Part shown: positions 50,601-58,474 of the stretch, in pieces
Layout of the letters: every line of letters starts with the position of its first letter
How positions within the stretch are numbered: the stretch's first letter is position 1
Assembly (NCBI RefSeq): GCF_021191635.1
Contig: NZ_JAIWPR010000002.1
Span: 280,919 to 344,918 of the forward strand
From: Alterluteimonas quercicellularis
GTDB taxonomy: Bacteria > Pseudomonadota > Gammaproteobacteria > Xanthomonadales > Xanthomonadaceae
Direction of reading: 5' to 3'
Length of the DNA stretch: 64,000 nt
Notes under the pieces: generated by a model
The model's database searches: none
What the model was told of the DNA's origin: nothing
The model's input: the letters and a program-made list of their open reading frames with translations, nothing else
Position numbers and translations under genes: made by a program

Positions 50601-52472
50601 AGCGGCAGCACCCAGTACTGCTACGACCGCTTCGGCGACCTGGTGCGCAAGGTGCAGGCGACGAACGGGCAGACCTTCAGCCTGGGCTATGCCTACACCC
50701 CCGGCGGCCGGCTCAGCGCCCTGACCTATCCCGACGGCACCGTGGCCGACTACATGCGCGACGCCCAGGGCCGGGTCACCGAGATCGGGGTGACCGCCCC
50801 GGGCGGGACCCGCGAAGTGCTGCTGACCGGCGCCACCTATGCCCCCTTCGGCCCCGCCACCGGCTGGACCTACGGCAACGGCCGCAGCCTGCTGCGCAGC
50901 CACGACCTCGACTACCGGCCGCAGGCGATCCACGACAGCACGGCCGGCGGCCTGGACCTGGGCTACGGCTACGACCCGGTCGGCCAGTTGCAGACGCTGC
51001 ACACCGCCGACCTGGCCCAGCCGCCACGGGCGAAATTCGACCACGACGCCCTGGGCCGGCTGACCGCCTTCCGCGACGGCGCCGCCAACACGGCGATCGA
51101 GACCTACGCCTACGACGCCACCGGCAACCGCACCGGCTTCGCCAACGCCGCCGGCCCCCAGGCCTACGCCTACCCTACCGACAGCCACCGGCTCAGCGCC
51201 GTGGCCGGCCAGGCCCGCACCTACGACGCGGTCGGCAATACGCTCACCGACGGCAGCGGCCGCAGCCATGTCTACAGTGCCGCGAACCGGCTGGCCCGGG
51301 TGGACCAGGGCGGTACCGCCCGCAGCCACTACGTCTACAACGGCAAGGGCGAACGGGTCCGCAGCCACCTGGGCACGGACGACATCACCACCCTGTATGA
51401 CGAAGCCGGCCGCTGGCTGGGCGACTACGCCCCGGACGGTACGCCCAAGCAACAGGCCATCTGGCTGGACGACCTGCCGGTGGGCCTGCTGGCGTCCGTA
51501 TCGGCCGCTACCAACCAACCGCCGGTCGGCGAGCCCATCCCCTTCGAGCCCCCGGATCCGGGCCAGCCGGTCGAACCGAATCCACCCGCCGTACCGTATG
51601 GCGGTGGCCTATGGCAGACCGCATCCGACGCACCCGTCCAGCGACTGCACTACGTCCAGCCCGATCATCTCGGCACGCCAAGGGTCGTCATCGACCCGGT
51701 GCGCAACGTCGCCGTCTGGACCTGGGATCTCGCCAGCGAAGCCTTCGGCAACAGCCCGCCGAACGCCGACCCGGACGGCGACGGCACCGCGTTCGTGCTC
51801 GACCTGCGCTTCCCGGGGCAGCGCTACGACGCGGCCAGCGGGCTCAACTACAACTACTTTCGCGACTACGACCCAGGCAGCGGGCGCTATGCGCAGAGTG
51901 ATCCGATTGGATTATCGGGAGGGATTAATACGTATCTTTACGGACTTGGGAATCCGCTAGGCTTTTTCGATCCGCTTGGACTCTGCAACTGCGCAATGCC
52001 TGCCGCAGACGGATTTGTTGAAAACTATCCCGACTATCATTCCTACACAGGAGCTGGCGTATGGAGCTTGATCGGCGGATCCTTAGAATCTCAATATGGC
52101 GTCAATTCCCCGGAAGGTGTACAAAATTCTTGTGCGGCCCGCGCCAGCTATGGACTGAACTATTCTGGAAGCCAAATTCCGCGCGGAGCCCCCGGAGCAA
52201 ACATGAATTGGGGAGGCGACAGTAATCGTTATATAATTTCTGCCCGCCAGATGAATCTATACCTCAGAAGCGCCTACGGAGAACCATCCGAGACACTTAC
52301 TAACGCAAGCCAATTGACGAATCTACGTCAAAAACTCGGCAATGGCGGCGCCGCAATCGTATCTTCAAGTGGGCACGTTGCTGTAGTTACGGAAAACTAT
52401 ACAGATCCATACGTTAGCTCTTATTTGGGTGACGTATGGGTTATGCCGGGAGGAAACTGTTCATGCCCATAA
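47661..52472 (+). CDS. Secreted RHS/YD-repeat polymorphic toxin with Tae4-like amidase tip
   Basis: The 1,603-residue protein has a Sec signal peptide (residues 1-25, ending PAAFA). The Rhs N-region includes GDKSQPEKDFDLGWVQF and FGRGWSHSHDV. Then come many YD repeats from about residue 330 to 1280, a Pro-rich insert (about 1290-1320), the RHS core and its closing DPIGLSGGINTY...NPLGFFDPLGL (about 1412-1441), where Rhs proteins are cut. The last 160 residues resemble the T6SS amidase Tae4: NSCAARASYG with Cys1491, SSGHVAVV with His1572 and Asp1582, about the family's catalytic spacing. It would cut peptidoglycan peptide crosslinks. From about 51,900 the DNA turns AT-rich. AAGGAA precedes the ATG. 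Confidence 0.85.
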   Translation: MDVLRPVRAALVALLGLVAAPAAFAQAMTPTWTLEVEHAERPRSTVGVFVNQAEAEAALREVPGPSDAGGAFDYVRSQSLTSLDGVHTTIEFTMGAEQPRDPEWTYRFLAQAYPTEAAMIAAIESWYASSHAAVCGAMTVEPLDEWTATGPDLEGREEARNYRANRQLLASNGDCIPYPGPAYTMRSRRLQCPVLYTEWDDDHQACVRPDVVAYLTGPVQPDECATGNPCDVQTGDKSQPEKDFDLGWVQFVRTFRSSQVARDSNFGRGWSHSHDVRLSVNQNHALLSEGSGLQRPFRRVGASYLAADASGDRITAEPAGGWTLYAADRAVAFDAEGRIARSTHEDGTFLDYAHDAAGRLETITHSSGRQLEFLYFGSTRYASMDAILLDGRWLAFYGYDEDIVDQLVFVGMAGNHYRDYYYEDERFPYFLTGIIDERGNRYSWFEYDASGRVVASYHDGGADGIALAYGPTATVVTDALGAQTTYDLTPHAAGSPKVSAVTDADGTLTQEYLDAASDFRRRLARSVDRTGVETRHAYTEATDNGVPVRVHTIREAVDLPQERTIVVRTAIDSNRVLSVEQGGQRVETLRNARHQPLEMRTTDLASGQARTTTYAYCEAADAATPGSTCPQVGLLKSVDGPRSDVADTLAYSYYPADDAGCATGGYCDFRKGDLWKTTNGLGQVREVVAYDDAGREWAVQANGVMTVYAYTPRGWLSGVRVWGETAADDRTLEFAYWPTGQIRRVTEPDGAWTEYDYDPAQRLVAIRDNAGNAIDYTLDLAGNRLAEDTSDAGGTLRRTLSRVYDQLGRLVTQADASANPTDFAYDANGNLTATTDALGRVTTQAYDPLDRLVQTLQDVGGIEAGTTFQYDALDQLTRVVDPKGLATDYAYSPLGDLLQLDSPDTGLTTYTYDSAGNRIGQVDARGQATHYGYDALNRLTTIQYPGAADLDVSYVYDVAQPACQAGETYAVGRLSAMADASGSTQYCYDRFGDLVRKVQATNGQTFSLGYAYTPGGRLSALTYPDGTVADYMRDAQGRVTEIGVTAPGGTREVLLTGATYAPFGPATGWTYGNGRSLLRSHDLDYRPQAIHDSTAGGLDLGYGYDPVGQLQTLHTADLAQPPRAKFDHDALGRLTAFRDGAANTAIETYAYDATGNRTGFANAAGPQAYAYPTDSHRLSAVAGQARTYDAVGNTLTDGSGRSHVYSAANRLARVDQGGTARSHYVYNGKGERVRSHLGTDDITTLYDEAGRWLGDYAPDGTPKQQAIWLDDLPVGLLASVSAATNQPPVGEPIPFEPPDPGQPVEPNPPAVPYGGGLWQTASDAPVQRLHYVQPDHLGTPRVVIDPVRNVAVWTWDLASEAFGNSPPNADPDGDGTAFVLDLRFPGQRYDAASGLNYNYFRDYDPGSGRYAQSDPIGLSGGINTYLYGLGNPLGFFDPLGLCNCAMPAADGFVENYPDYHSYTGAGVWSLIGGSLESQYGVNSPEGVQNSCAARASYGLNYSGSQIPRGAPGANMNWGGDSNRYIISARQMNLYLRSAYGEPSETLTNASQLTNLRQKLGNGGAAIVSSSGHVAVVTENYTDPYVSSYLGDVWVMPGGNCSCP

Positions 52473-53146
52473 AAATATCAACAGCCTTATTCATTATTTT
52501 GTTCTCGTCCAATTCTCTAGCACACCCCCCTGAACGCTGCCAACAAGGCACATCTGCGAGCACTCAAGAAGCAGTGACCCTTAATTTCACTTTGAATTCC
52601 GGCCTCCACGCCCGCGGTATCATTTATCGAAGGGAAAGACTCGGTGGAAATTGGATCCTTCAAATTAAATCAAATTCTGGCGCGAATTTCGTACCCGAAG
52701 AAGCCGCCTCCATAAAATCAATAAATCAAGATGAATTTATTGAAATAATAAATTCCGCTTTGGCAAATATCCATGAGTTGCACGAGGGTCGTCTCGATTA
52801 TATTCATATAGGCGCAGACTTGGTCGATTCGTTTTGGAGCGGAGCACTGGCACATTTACGAGCGCTTCCAATATCTCCCGACGAAGAGGTCGTACAGCAG
52901 TCACGCTCTATCTCTGATGGACTGGTTCGATACGTTTCCCACAGCCCTTTTGTCGAGGCCATCTGCGGTCAGACCAGAAATTTCGGTCTCGAATGCAACG
53001 GACAATCCATTTCCATGGACCCTGTCGCTTTCCAGCCCCAGTACCTAGGAAAGAAGTGGGGCTACGTCAAGAACCTTCCCGATGCAGGGATCCAGGCGAG
53101 TGAGCTATGGTACTCAATAAGCCTCAAAAAGGTTGAGCAGCGCTAA
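52463..53146 (+). CDS. Candidate periplasmic immunity protein for the RHS amidase
   Basis: The 227-residue protein has a signal peptide (MPIKISTALFIILFSSNSLA) and four or so cysteines in the mature part (ERCQQG, EAICGQ, GLECNG), consistent with a folded periplasmic protein. A GGAGG ribosome site eight bases upstream fixes the start, which overlaps the toxin stop by ten bases. Export to the compartment where an amidase acts, tight coupling and AT-rich composition fit an immunity role. It is larger than the known Tai4 immunity proteins (about 100-120 residues) and I see no similarity, so the assignment rests on context. Confidence 0.65.
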   Translation: MPIKISTALFIILFSSNSLAHPPERCQQGTSASTQEAVTLNFTLNSGLHARGIIYRRERLGGNWILQIKSNSGANFVPEEAASIKSINQDEFIEIINSALANIHELHEGRLDYIHIGADLVDSFWSGALAHLRALPISPDEEVVQQSRSISDGLVRYVSHSPFVEAICGQTRNFGLECNGQSISMDPVAFQPQYLGKKWGYVKNLPDAGIQASELWYSISLKKVEQR

Positions 53147-53151
53147 CATAC

Positions 53152-53274
53152 ATGCGTATCATTTTACTTGCGTTCGTCGGCCTCGCCTCTATTCGGCTTG
53201 ATTTCGCCTCGCTGCTGGCAACCGACAAGAAAATCAATAAAGATGAATTACTGCACCTAATTGTTCGCCCCTGA
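53152..53274 (+). CDS. 40-residue ORF, possible fragment of a second immunity protein
   Basis: Five bases after the immunity candidate's stop, an ATG opens a 40-residue frame with a hydrophobic start (MRIILLAFVGLASIRLDFAS) and KKINKDELLHLI. That last segment resembles KSINQDEFIEII in the immunity candidate. It could be a truncated paralogue or a chance frame; no ribosome site is evident. Confidence 0.35.
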   Translation: MRIILLAFVGLASIRLDFASLLATDKKINKDELLHLIVRP

Positions 53275-53371
53275 AGTACTCGCTTCAGGACGCCACGGCA
53301 GAAGACCATGGCGGCCGATGCGACGTGGGGCTAACCAGCCGCGCCCGCACCCAGGCACACAAGAATGCGAT

Positions 53372-53712
53372 TCATCGCAGCAGCCAGCGGATGTTGTAAC
53401 CCGCGGCGCAGGTGATCACACGCAGCGCATCGCCCTCGGCGCCATTGAGGTGGCAGCGACGCAGCCGACAGTTGTCTTTCAGGTGCCCGATCACCGGCTC
53501 AGCCGCCTGTCTGCGCTTCACCCACGCCATTGTCGCCGCGTCCGCTTCTTCGGCTTCCCTCGATGCAGGATCATGCCCCCTCGATCTCCCATCCCCGGAA
53601 ACCCAGATCCACGATTGCCGTCACCGGCCTGGTTCCGCTAACGATATTCATCTGCTCGACTTGCCGGTATGGCAAGTGCAGCTCGTGACGCACGAAACTC
53701 AGGAAGCTGCCC
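53372..53712 (-). pseudogene. IS5-family transposase remnant (3' end, frameshifted)
   Basis: On the minus strand, three reading frames together give the C-terminus of an IS5/IS1481-type DDE transposase: VRHELHLPYRQVEQMN and IVDLGFRGWEIEG, then GGMILHRGKPKKRTRRQW, then WVKRRQAAEPVIGHLKDNC with the DDE glutamate and CAAGYNIRWLLR before the stop. At least two frameshifts and loss of the 5' two thirds make it non-functional. It returns to high GC within the AT-rich region. Confidence 0.85.
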
Positions 53713-53730
53713 GTATATAGCGGAGGACTA

Positions 53731-53943
53731 GATGAAAGCGACGAGCCCATTAATATATTTTCTACTTGGGCTGCACTTAGCGCGGCATACTATGTTTTCA
53801 CAGCTTTCGCGTGGCCCAACCTATTTTCATCTTTCATTAAAGACGAATCTCTCAAGTCAAACTATATAGCCATATCGTGCGCACTATTTATTTTACTTCC
53901 GTTCACTATTAGTAAGACAGCCAAAAATTTGACTCTTCGTTGA
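53731..53943 (+). pseudogene. Membrane-protein fragment truncated by the IS remnant
   Basis: An open frame without a start codon encodes about 70 residues with two membrane helices (IFSTWAALSAAYYVFTAFAW and YIAISCALFILLPFTI). Its upstream end runs into the transposase remnant, so the 5' part was probably lost on insertion. The DNA is AT-rich like the toxin tip. Original function unknown. Confidence 0.45.
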
Positions 53944-54286
53944 TAGCTGGAGGAGGTTTCGGGTATCTAATTGGATTTATCTCGATAGTGGCATCCGCGA
54001 TAATTTCATCAGGCATAGGCTCCTTTTCCCACCATGCATCAACAAGCCGCTCCACGACTCCAGACTGATCTCCATCTGCGAGAAAAAGAGCTACAGCGAC
54101 GACTACAGACGCCAGCAAACGTCGGTCGACATCGTTCTCATAGACCAGCACTTCGAGGGCGAGCTGACACTGCGCTATGGGGACGTCTCCCTCCTCGAAG
54201 TACATGATCGGGAAATCAGGAAGGGAAGTGTCAGCAATGTGATGATTCACGAATTCTGCGTAGTCTCCGATCGATCCTACAAGCAC
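53909..54286 (-). CDS. Orphan hypothetical protein in the toxin region
   Basis: The 125-residue frame starts at GTG (MLVGSIGDYAEFVNHHIADT) and is acidic and helical (CQLALEVLVYENDVDRRLLA, VERLVDAWWEKEPMPDEI). Its 3' end overlaps the membrane-protein fragment on the other strand by 35 bases. It lies behind the RHS toxin in AT-rich DNA, where orphan immunity genes are common, and its size and acidity fit a cytoplasmic immunity protein. I do not recognise it. Confidence 0.5.
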   Translation of the reverse strand: MLVGSIGDYAEFVNHHIADTSLPDFPIMYFEEGDVPIAQCQLALEVLVYENDVDRRLLASVVVAVALFLADGDQSGVVERLVDAWWEKEPMPDEIIADATIEINPIRYPKPPPAINEESNFWLSY

Positions 54287-54486
54287 AATCTATTGCTGGA
54301 CCACGACGGATGGATTTCCGTCGAATTTTCAGAGTTCTCCTGGAGTCGAACGGAATTGAGCTAGCGCAAGCAGGAATCCGAAGGCATCAGCCGAGCAGCG
54401 ACGACGCATTCGGAAGGCGCCCACGCGCCTCCACCCAGCAGGAATCTTCTGGCCCGTCATCTCTCCGACGCCAGGCGACAAGCGCG

Positions 54487-54549
54487 CTGTCGGGACTCTC
54501 CCGACAGATGTCAGGGAGACCCCGGCCCGTATCGGGAACTCCCCGATAC
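54487..54549. repeat. Paired hairpins upstream of rpoN
   Basis: Two similar stem-loops lie 21 bases apart. Stems are CTGTCGGGA/TCCCGACAG (9 bp, loop CTC, 54,487-54,507) and GTATCGGG/CCCGATAC (8 bp, loop AACTC, 54,529-54,549). Neither is followed by a T run. They are in the 333-base gap between the orphan ORF and rpoN, where nothing else is visible. Confidence 0.6.
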
Positions 54550-54619
54550 CGTTTCCGTCGCGCCCCGCGCACGATGCTCCCGAGCGCGCCGCTTCACTGG
54601 CGCGAGGGGATATATCGCA

Positions 54620-56029
54620 ATGAAGGTGACCGCCACCGCCTCGATGCAGCTCGGGCAGACGCTGCACATGACGCCGCAGCTGCTGCAGTCGATCCGGCTG
54701 CTGCAGCTCGACGGCCTGCAGCTGGAGCTGGAGATCCGGCGCACGCTCGAGCACAACCCGCTGCTGGAACTGGAGTCCGAGGACGAGGCGGCGCCCGTCG
54801 ACGCGGAGCCTGCGCGGGTCACGGTCGAGACGGCGGCCTTCGACGAGTTGCCGGAACCTTCGATGTGGGACGTACCCGCGGGCGGCTGGTCCGAGGGCGA
54901 CGACGATGGCCTGCAGCGCATCGCCGCGGGCGAGTCGACCGATCCGCAGCTGCGCATCCTGCAGCGGCTGGCGGCGTCCCTGCCGCCCGACGAGCTGGAG
55001 ATCGCCGCGTTCTGGCTGGAGCACTGCGACGACGCCGGCTACCTGACCGCACCGCTGGAGGCGCTGACGCTGCGCGCCTGCGCGCGCTTCGACCGCGCCG
55101 CGGCACGGGTGGAGGCGGTGCGCCAGCGCCTGCTGCACGGCGATCCCGCCGGGGTCGCCGCGCGCGACCTGCGCGAGGGCCTGCTGGCGCAGCTGGCCGC
55201 CCTGCCCGGCCGCGTGCCGGCCCGCCGCCTGGCCGCGCGCATCCTGGCCGAGGCGCTGGAGCCGCTGGCCGCGCACGACCTGGCCGCGATCGCGGCGCAG
55301 GTGCGGCGCGACGAGGACGACGTGCGCGAGGCGGTGCGGCTGATCCTGTCGCTGGACCCGCGCCCGGGCGAGGCCGGCGCCCCCGAGGCGGCCGCGGCGG
55401 TCGTGCCGGATGCGGTGGTGACGCGCATGGACGGCGGCTGGCGGGTGGCGCTGAACCCGGCCGCCGCGCCGCGGGTGGCGCTGCACGCCGGCTACGAGCG
55501 CGCGGTCGGCGAGTCCGGCGGCGCGGCCATGCGCGAGCTGCTGCACGAGGCGCGCTGGTTCGCGCGCGCGCTGTCGATGCGCTACGACACCCTGCTGCGC
55601 ACCGCGCGGGTGATCGTCGAGCGCCAGGCCGCGTTCCTGGAGCGCGGCGAGGAGGCGATGGCGCCGCTGACCCTCAGGGAGGTCGCCGACGCCATCGGCA
55701 TGCACGAGTCCACCGTCTCGCGCATCACCACCGGCAAGTACCTGCAGACCCCGCGCGGTACCATCGAGATGAAGCGCTTCTTCGCCGTGCGCCTGGAGGG
55801 CGCGAGCGTGTCGGGCGCGGCGGTGCGGGCGATGGTGCGGCGCCTGATCGAGGCCGAGCCGCCGCAGCGGCCGCTCGCCGACGAGGCGATCGCCGCCCTG
55901 CTCGCCCGCCAGGGCGTGCACATCGCCCGCCGCACCGTGGCCAAGTACCGCGAGCAGCTGGACATCGCCCCGGCGCGCGCGCGCCGCCGGAGCGCGCGCC
56001 CCCCTTCCCTGCTGGCCCGCGCGGGCTGA
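54620..56029 (+). CDS. rpoN: RNA polymerase sigma54 factor, flagellar copy
   Basis: Sigma54 directs polymerase to -24/-12 promoters and needs an AAA+ activator. The 469-residue protein has the activator-interacting N-terminus (LGQTLHMTPQLLQSIRLLQL), an acidic region II, the core-binding domain, and the RpoN box ARRTVAKYRE near residue 440 with the preceding helix-turn-helix IGMHESTVSRITTGKY. Its place beside fleQ and fliE marks it as the flagellar rpoN (rpoN2 type) of Xanthomonadaceae; a second copy is expected elsewhere. Five -24/-12 sites in this window are its likely targets. Confidence 0.96.
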   Translation: MKVTATASMQLGQTLHMTPQLLQSIRLLQLDGLQLELEIRRTLEHNPLLELESEDEAAPVDAEPARVTVETAAFDELPEPSMWDVPAGGWSEGDDDGLQRIAAGESTDPQLRILQRLAASLPPDELEIAAFWLEHCDDAGYLTAPLEALTLRACARFDRAAARVEAVRQRLLHGDPAGVAARDLREGLLAQLAALPGRVPARRLAARILAEALEPLAAHDLAAIAAQVRRDEDDVREAVRLILSLDPRPGEAGAPEAAAAVVPDAVVTRMDGGWRVALNPAAAPRVALHAGYERAVGESGGAAMRELLHEARWFARALSMRYDTLLRTARVIVERQAAFLERGEEAMAPLTLREVADAIGMHESTVSRITTGKYLQTPRGTIEMKRFFAVRLEGASVSGAAVRAMVRRLIEAEPPQRPLADEAIAALLARQGVHIARRTVAKYREQLDIAPARARRRSARPPSLLARAG

Positions 56030-56038
56030 GGAACCCGG

Positions 56039-56430
56039 ATGGACACCATCACCGTCCTGCTGGTCGACGACCACGAAGGCTTCATCAACGCCGCGCTGCG
56101 CCACTTCCGCAAGGTCCCCTGGCTGCGGGTGGTGGGCACCGCCGGCAACGGCCTGGAGGCCATCGAGCGTTCCGAGGCGCTGCGGCCGCAGGTGGTGCTG
56201 ATGGACCTGGCCATGCCGGAGATGGGCGGCCTGCAGGCCGCGCGGCTCATCAAGGCCCAGGACGACCCGCCCTACATCGTCATCGCCAGCCATTTCGACG
56301 ACGCCGAGCACCGCGAGCACGCCACCCGCGCCGGCGCCGACAACTTCGTCAGCAAGCTGTCCTACGTCCAGGAGGTCATGCAGATCCTCGAAGGACTGCA
56401 CGACGCCGGCGACGCCACCGGAGACCCCTC

Positions 56431-56434
<4 letters not shown>
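56039..56434 (+). CDS. Single-domain response regulator between rpoN and fleQ
   Basis: The 131-residue protein is a lone receiver domain: VLLVDDHEGFINAALRHF, acceptor Asp in VVLMDLAMPEMGG, Ser in VIASHFDD and the conserved Lys in NFVSKLS. All phosphotransfer residues are present, but there is no output domain. It starts nine bases after rpoN and overlaps fleQ by four, so it is co-translated with the master regulators and may modulate FleQ or RpoN by contact. Confidence 0.9.
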
Positions 56435-57858
<1,424 letters not shown>

Positions 57859-57878
57859 ACCGGGCGCGCGGCCCGTCC

Positions 57879-57943
57879 GCAGGAGCGCGCTCGCGCGCGA
57901 CAGGCTTCGCCCGCAACCCGGTCGCGCGCAAGCGCGCTCCTGC
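57879..57943 (+). repeat. GTAG-type REP inverted pair (copy 5, GCAG variant)
   Basis: GCAGGAGCGCGCTCGCGCGCG and GCGCGCAAGCGCGCTCCTGC are 19 bases apart. The head is GCAG rather than GTAG on both sides, a matched change that keeps the pairing. It follows the fleQ stop by 20 bases. Confidence 0.75.
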
Positions 57944-58007
57944 AAGTGCGCAGCGGCGCGTCCGTTCCGGGGCGGCAGGCGCGCGGCGGCCGGACATCCG
58001 CCCGCTC

Positions 58008-58023
58008 CGGCACGCGGCTTGCA
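58008..58023 (+). promoter_or_regulatory. RpoN (sigma54) promoter of fliE
   Basis: CGGCAC-GCGGC-TTGCA, one mismatch to consensus with correct GG-N10-GC spacing, lies 33 bases before fliE. It is identical to the flgA site. Confidence 0.85.
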
Positions 58024-58056
58024 TCGTTCCGGTCGTCCCACGCACGCCGACTCCGC

Positions 58057-58443
58057 ATGAGCCATTCGGTCGACTCGATCCTCTCGCAGATCCGCAGCTA
58101 CCAGAGCCAGATGGGGGTGCCGCGGCCGGCCGTCGCGGCCGATGCGCCGCGCAGCGACGCGATCCCGTCGCCGGGCGCGATCGGCGCGACGGGAACCGGC
58201 GCGGTCGCCGGCGCCGCGGCGCCCAGCTTCGGCGCCACCCTGCGCAACGCGCTGGAGGGCGTGAACGCCGCCCAGCAGCGCACCGGCGAGCTGGTGCGCG
58301 CGTTCGAGCTGGGCGAGCCGGGCGCGGACCTGGCCAAGGTGATGGTGGCCGCGCAGCACTCCCAGGTCGCCTTCCGCGCCACCGTCGAGGTCCGCAACCG
58401 GCTCGTCCAGGCGTACCAGGACGTCATGAACATGCCGCTCTGA
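58057..58443 (+). CDS. fliE: Flagellar hook-basal body protein FliE
   Basis: FliE joins the MS ring to the rod. The 128-residue protein starts MSHSVDSILSQIRSYQSQMG and has the conserved C-terminal half FGATLRNALEGVNAAQQRTG and VMVAAQHSQVAFRATVEVRN. It heads the fliEFGHIJK operon from a sigma54 promoter. Confidence 0.95.
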   Translation: MSHSVDSILSQIRSYQSQMGVPRPAVAADAPRSDAIPSPGAIGATGTGAVAGAAAPSFGATLRNALEGVNAAQQRTGELVRAFELGEPGADLAKVMVAAQHSQVAFRATVEVRNRLVQAYQDVMNMPL

Positions 58444-58474
58444 CCGCGGCCACCATCGAGGATTCCCCTGCACC

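Noticed and set aside
53261..53641. A 126-residue plus-strand frame in the toxin region
   Set aside because: It is antisense to the IS5 transposase remnant, which explains the sequence better.
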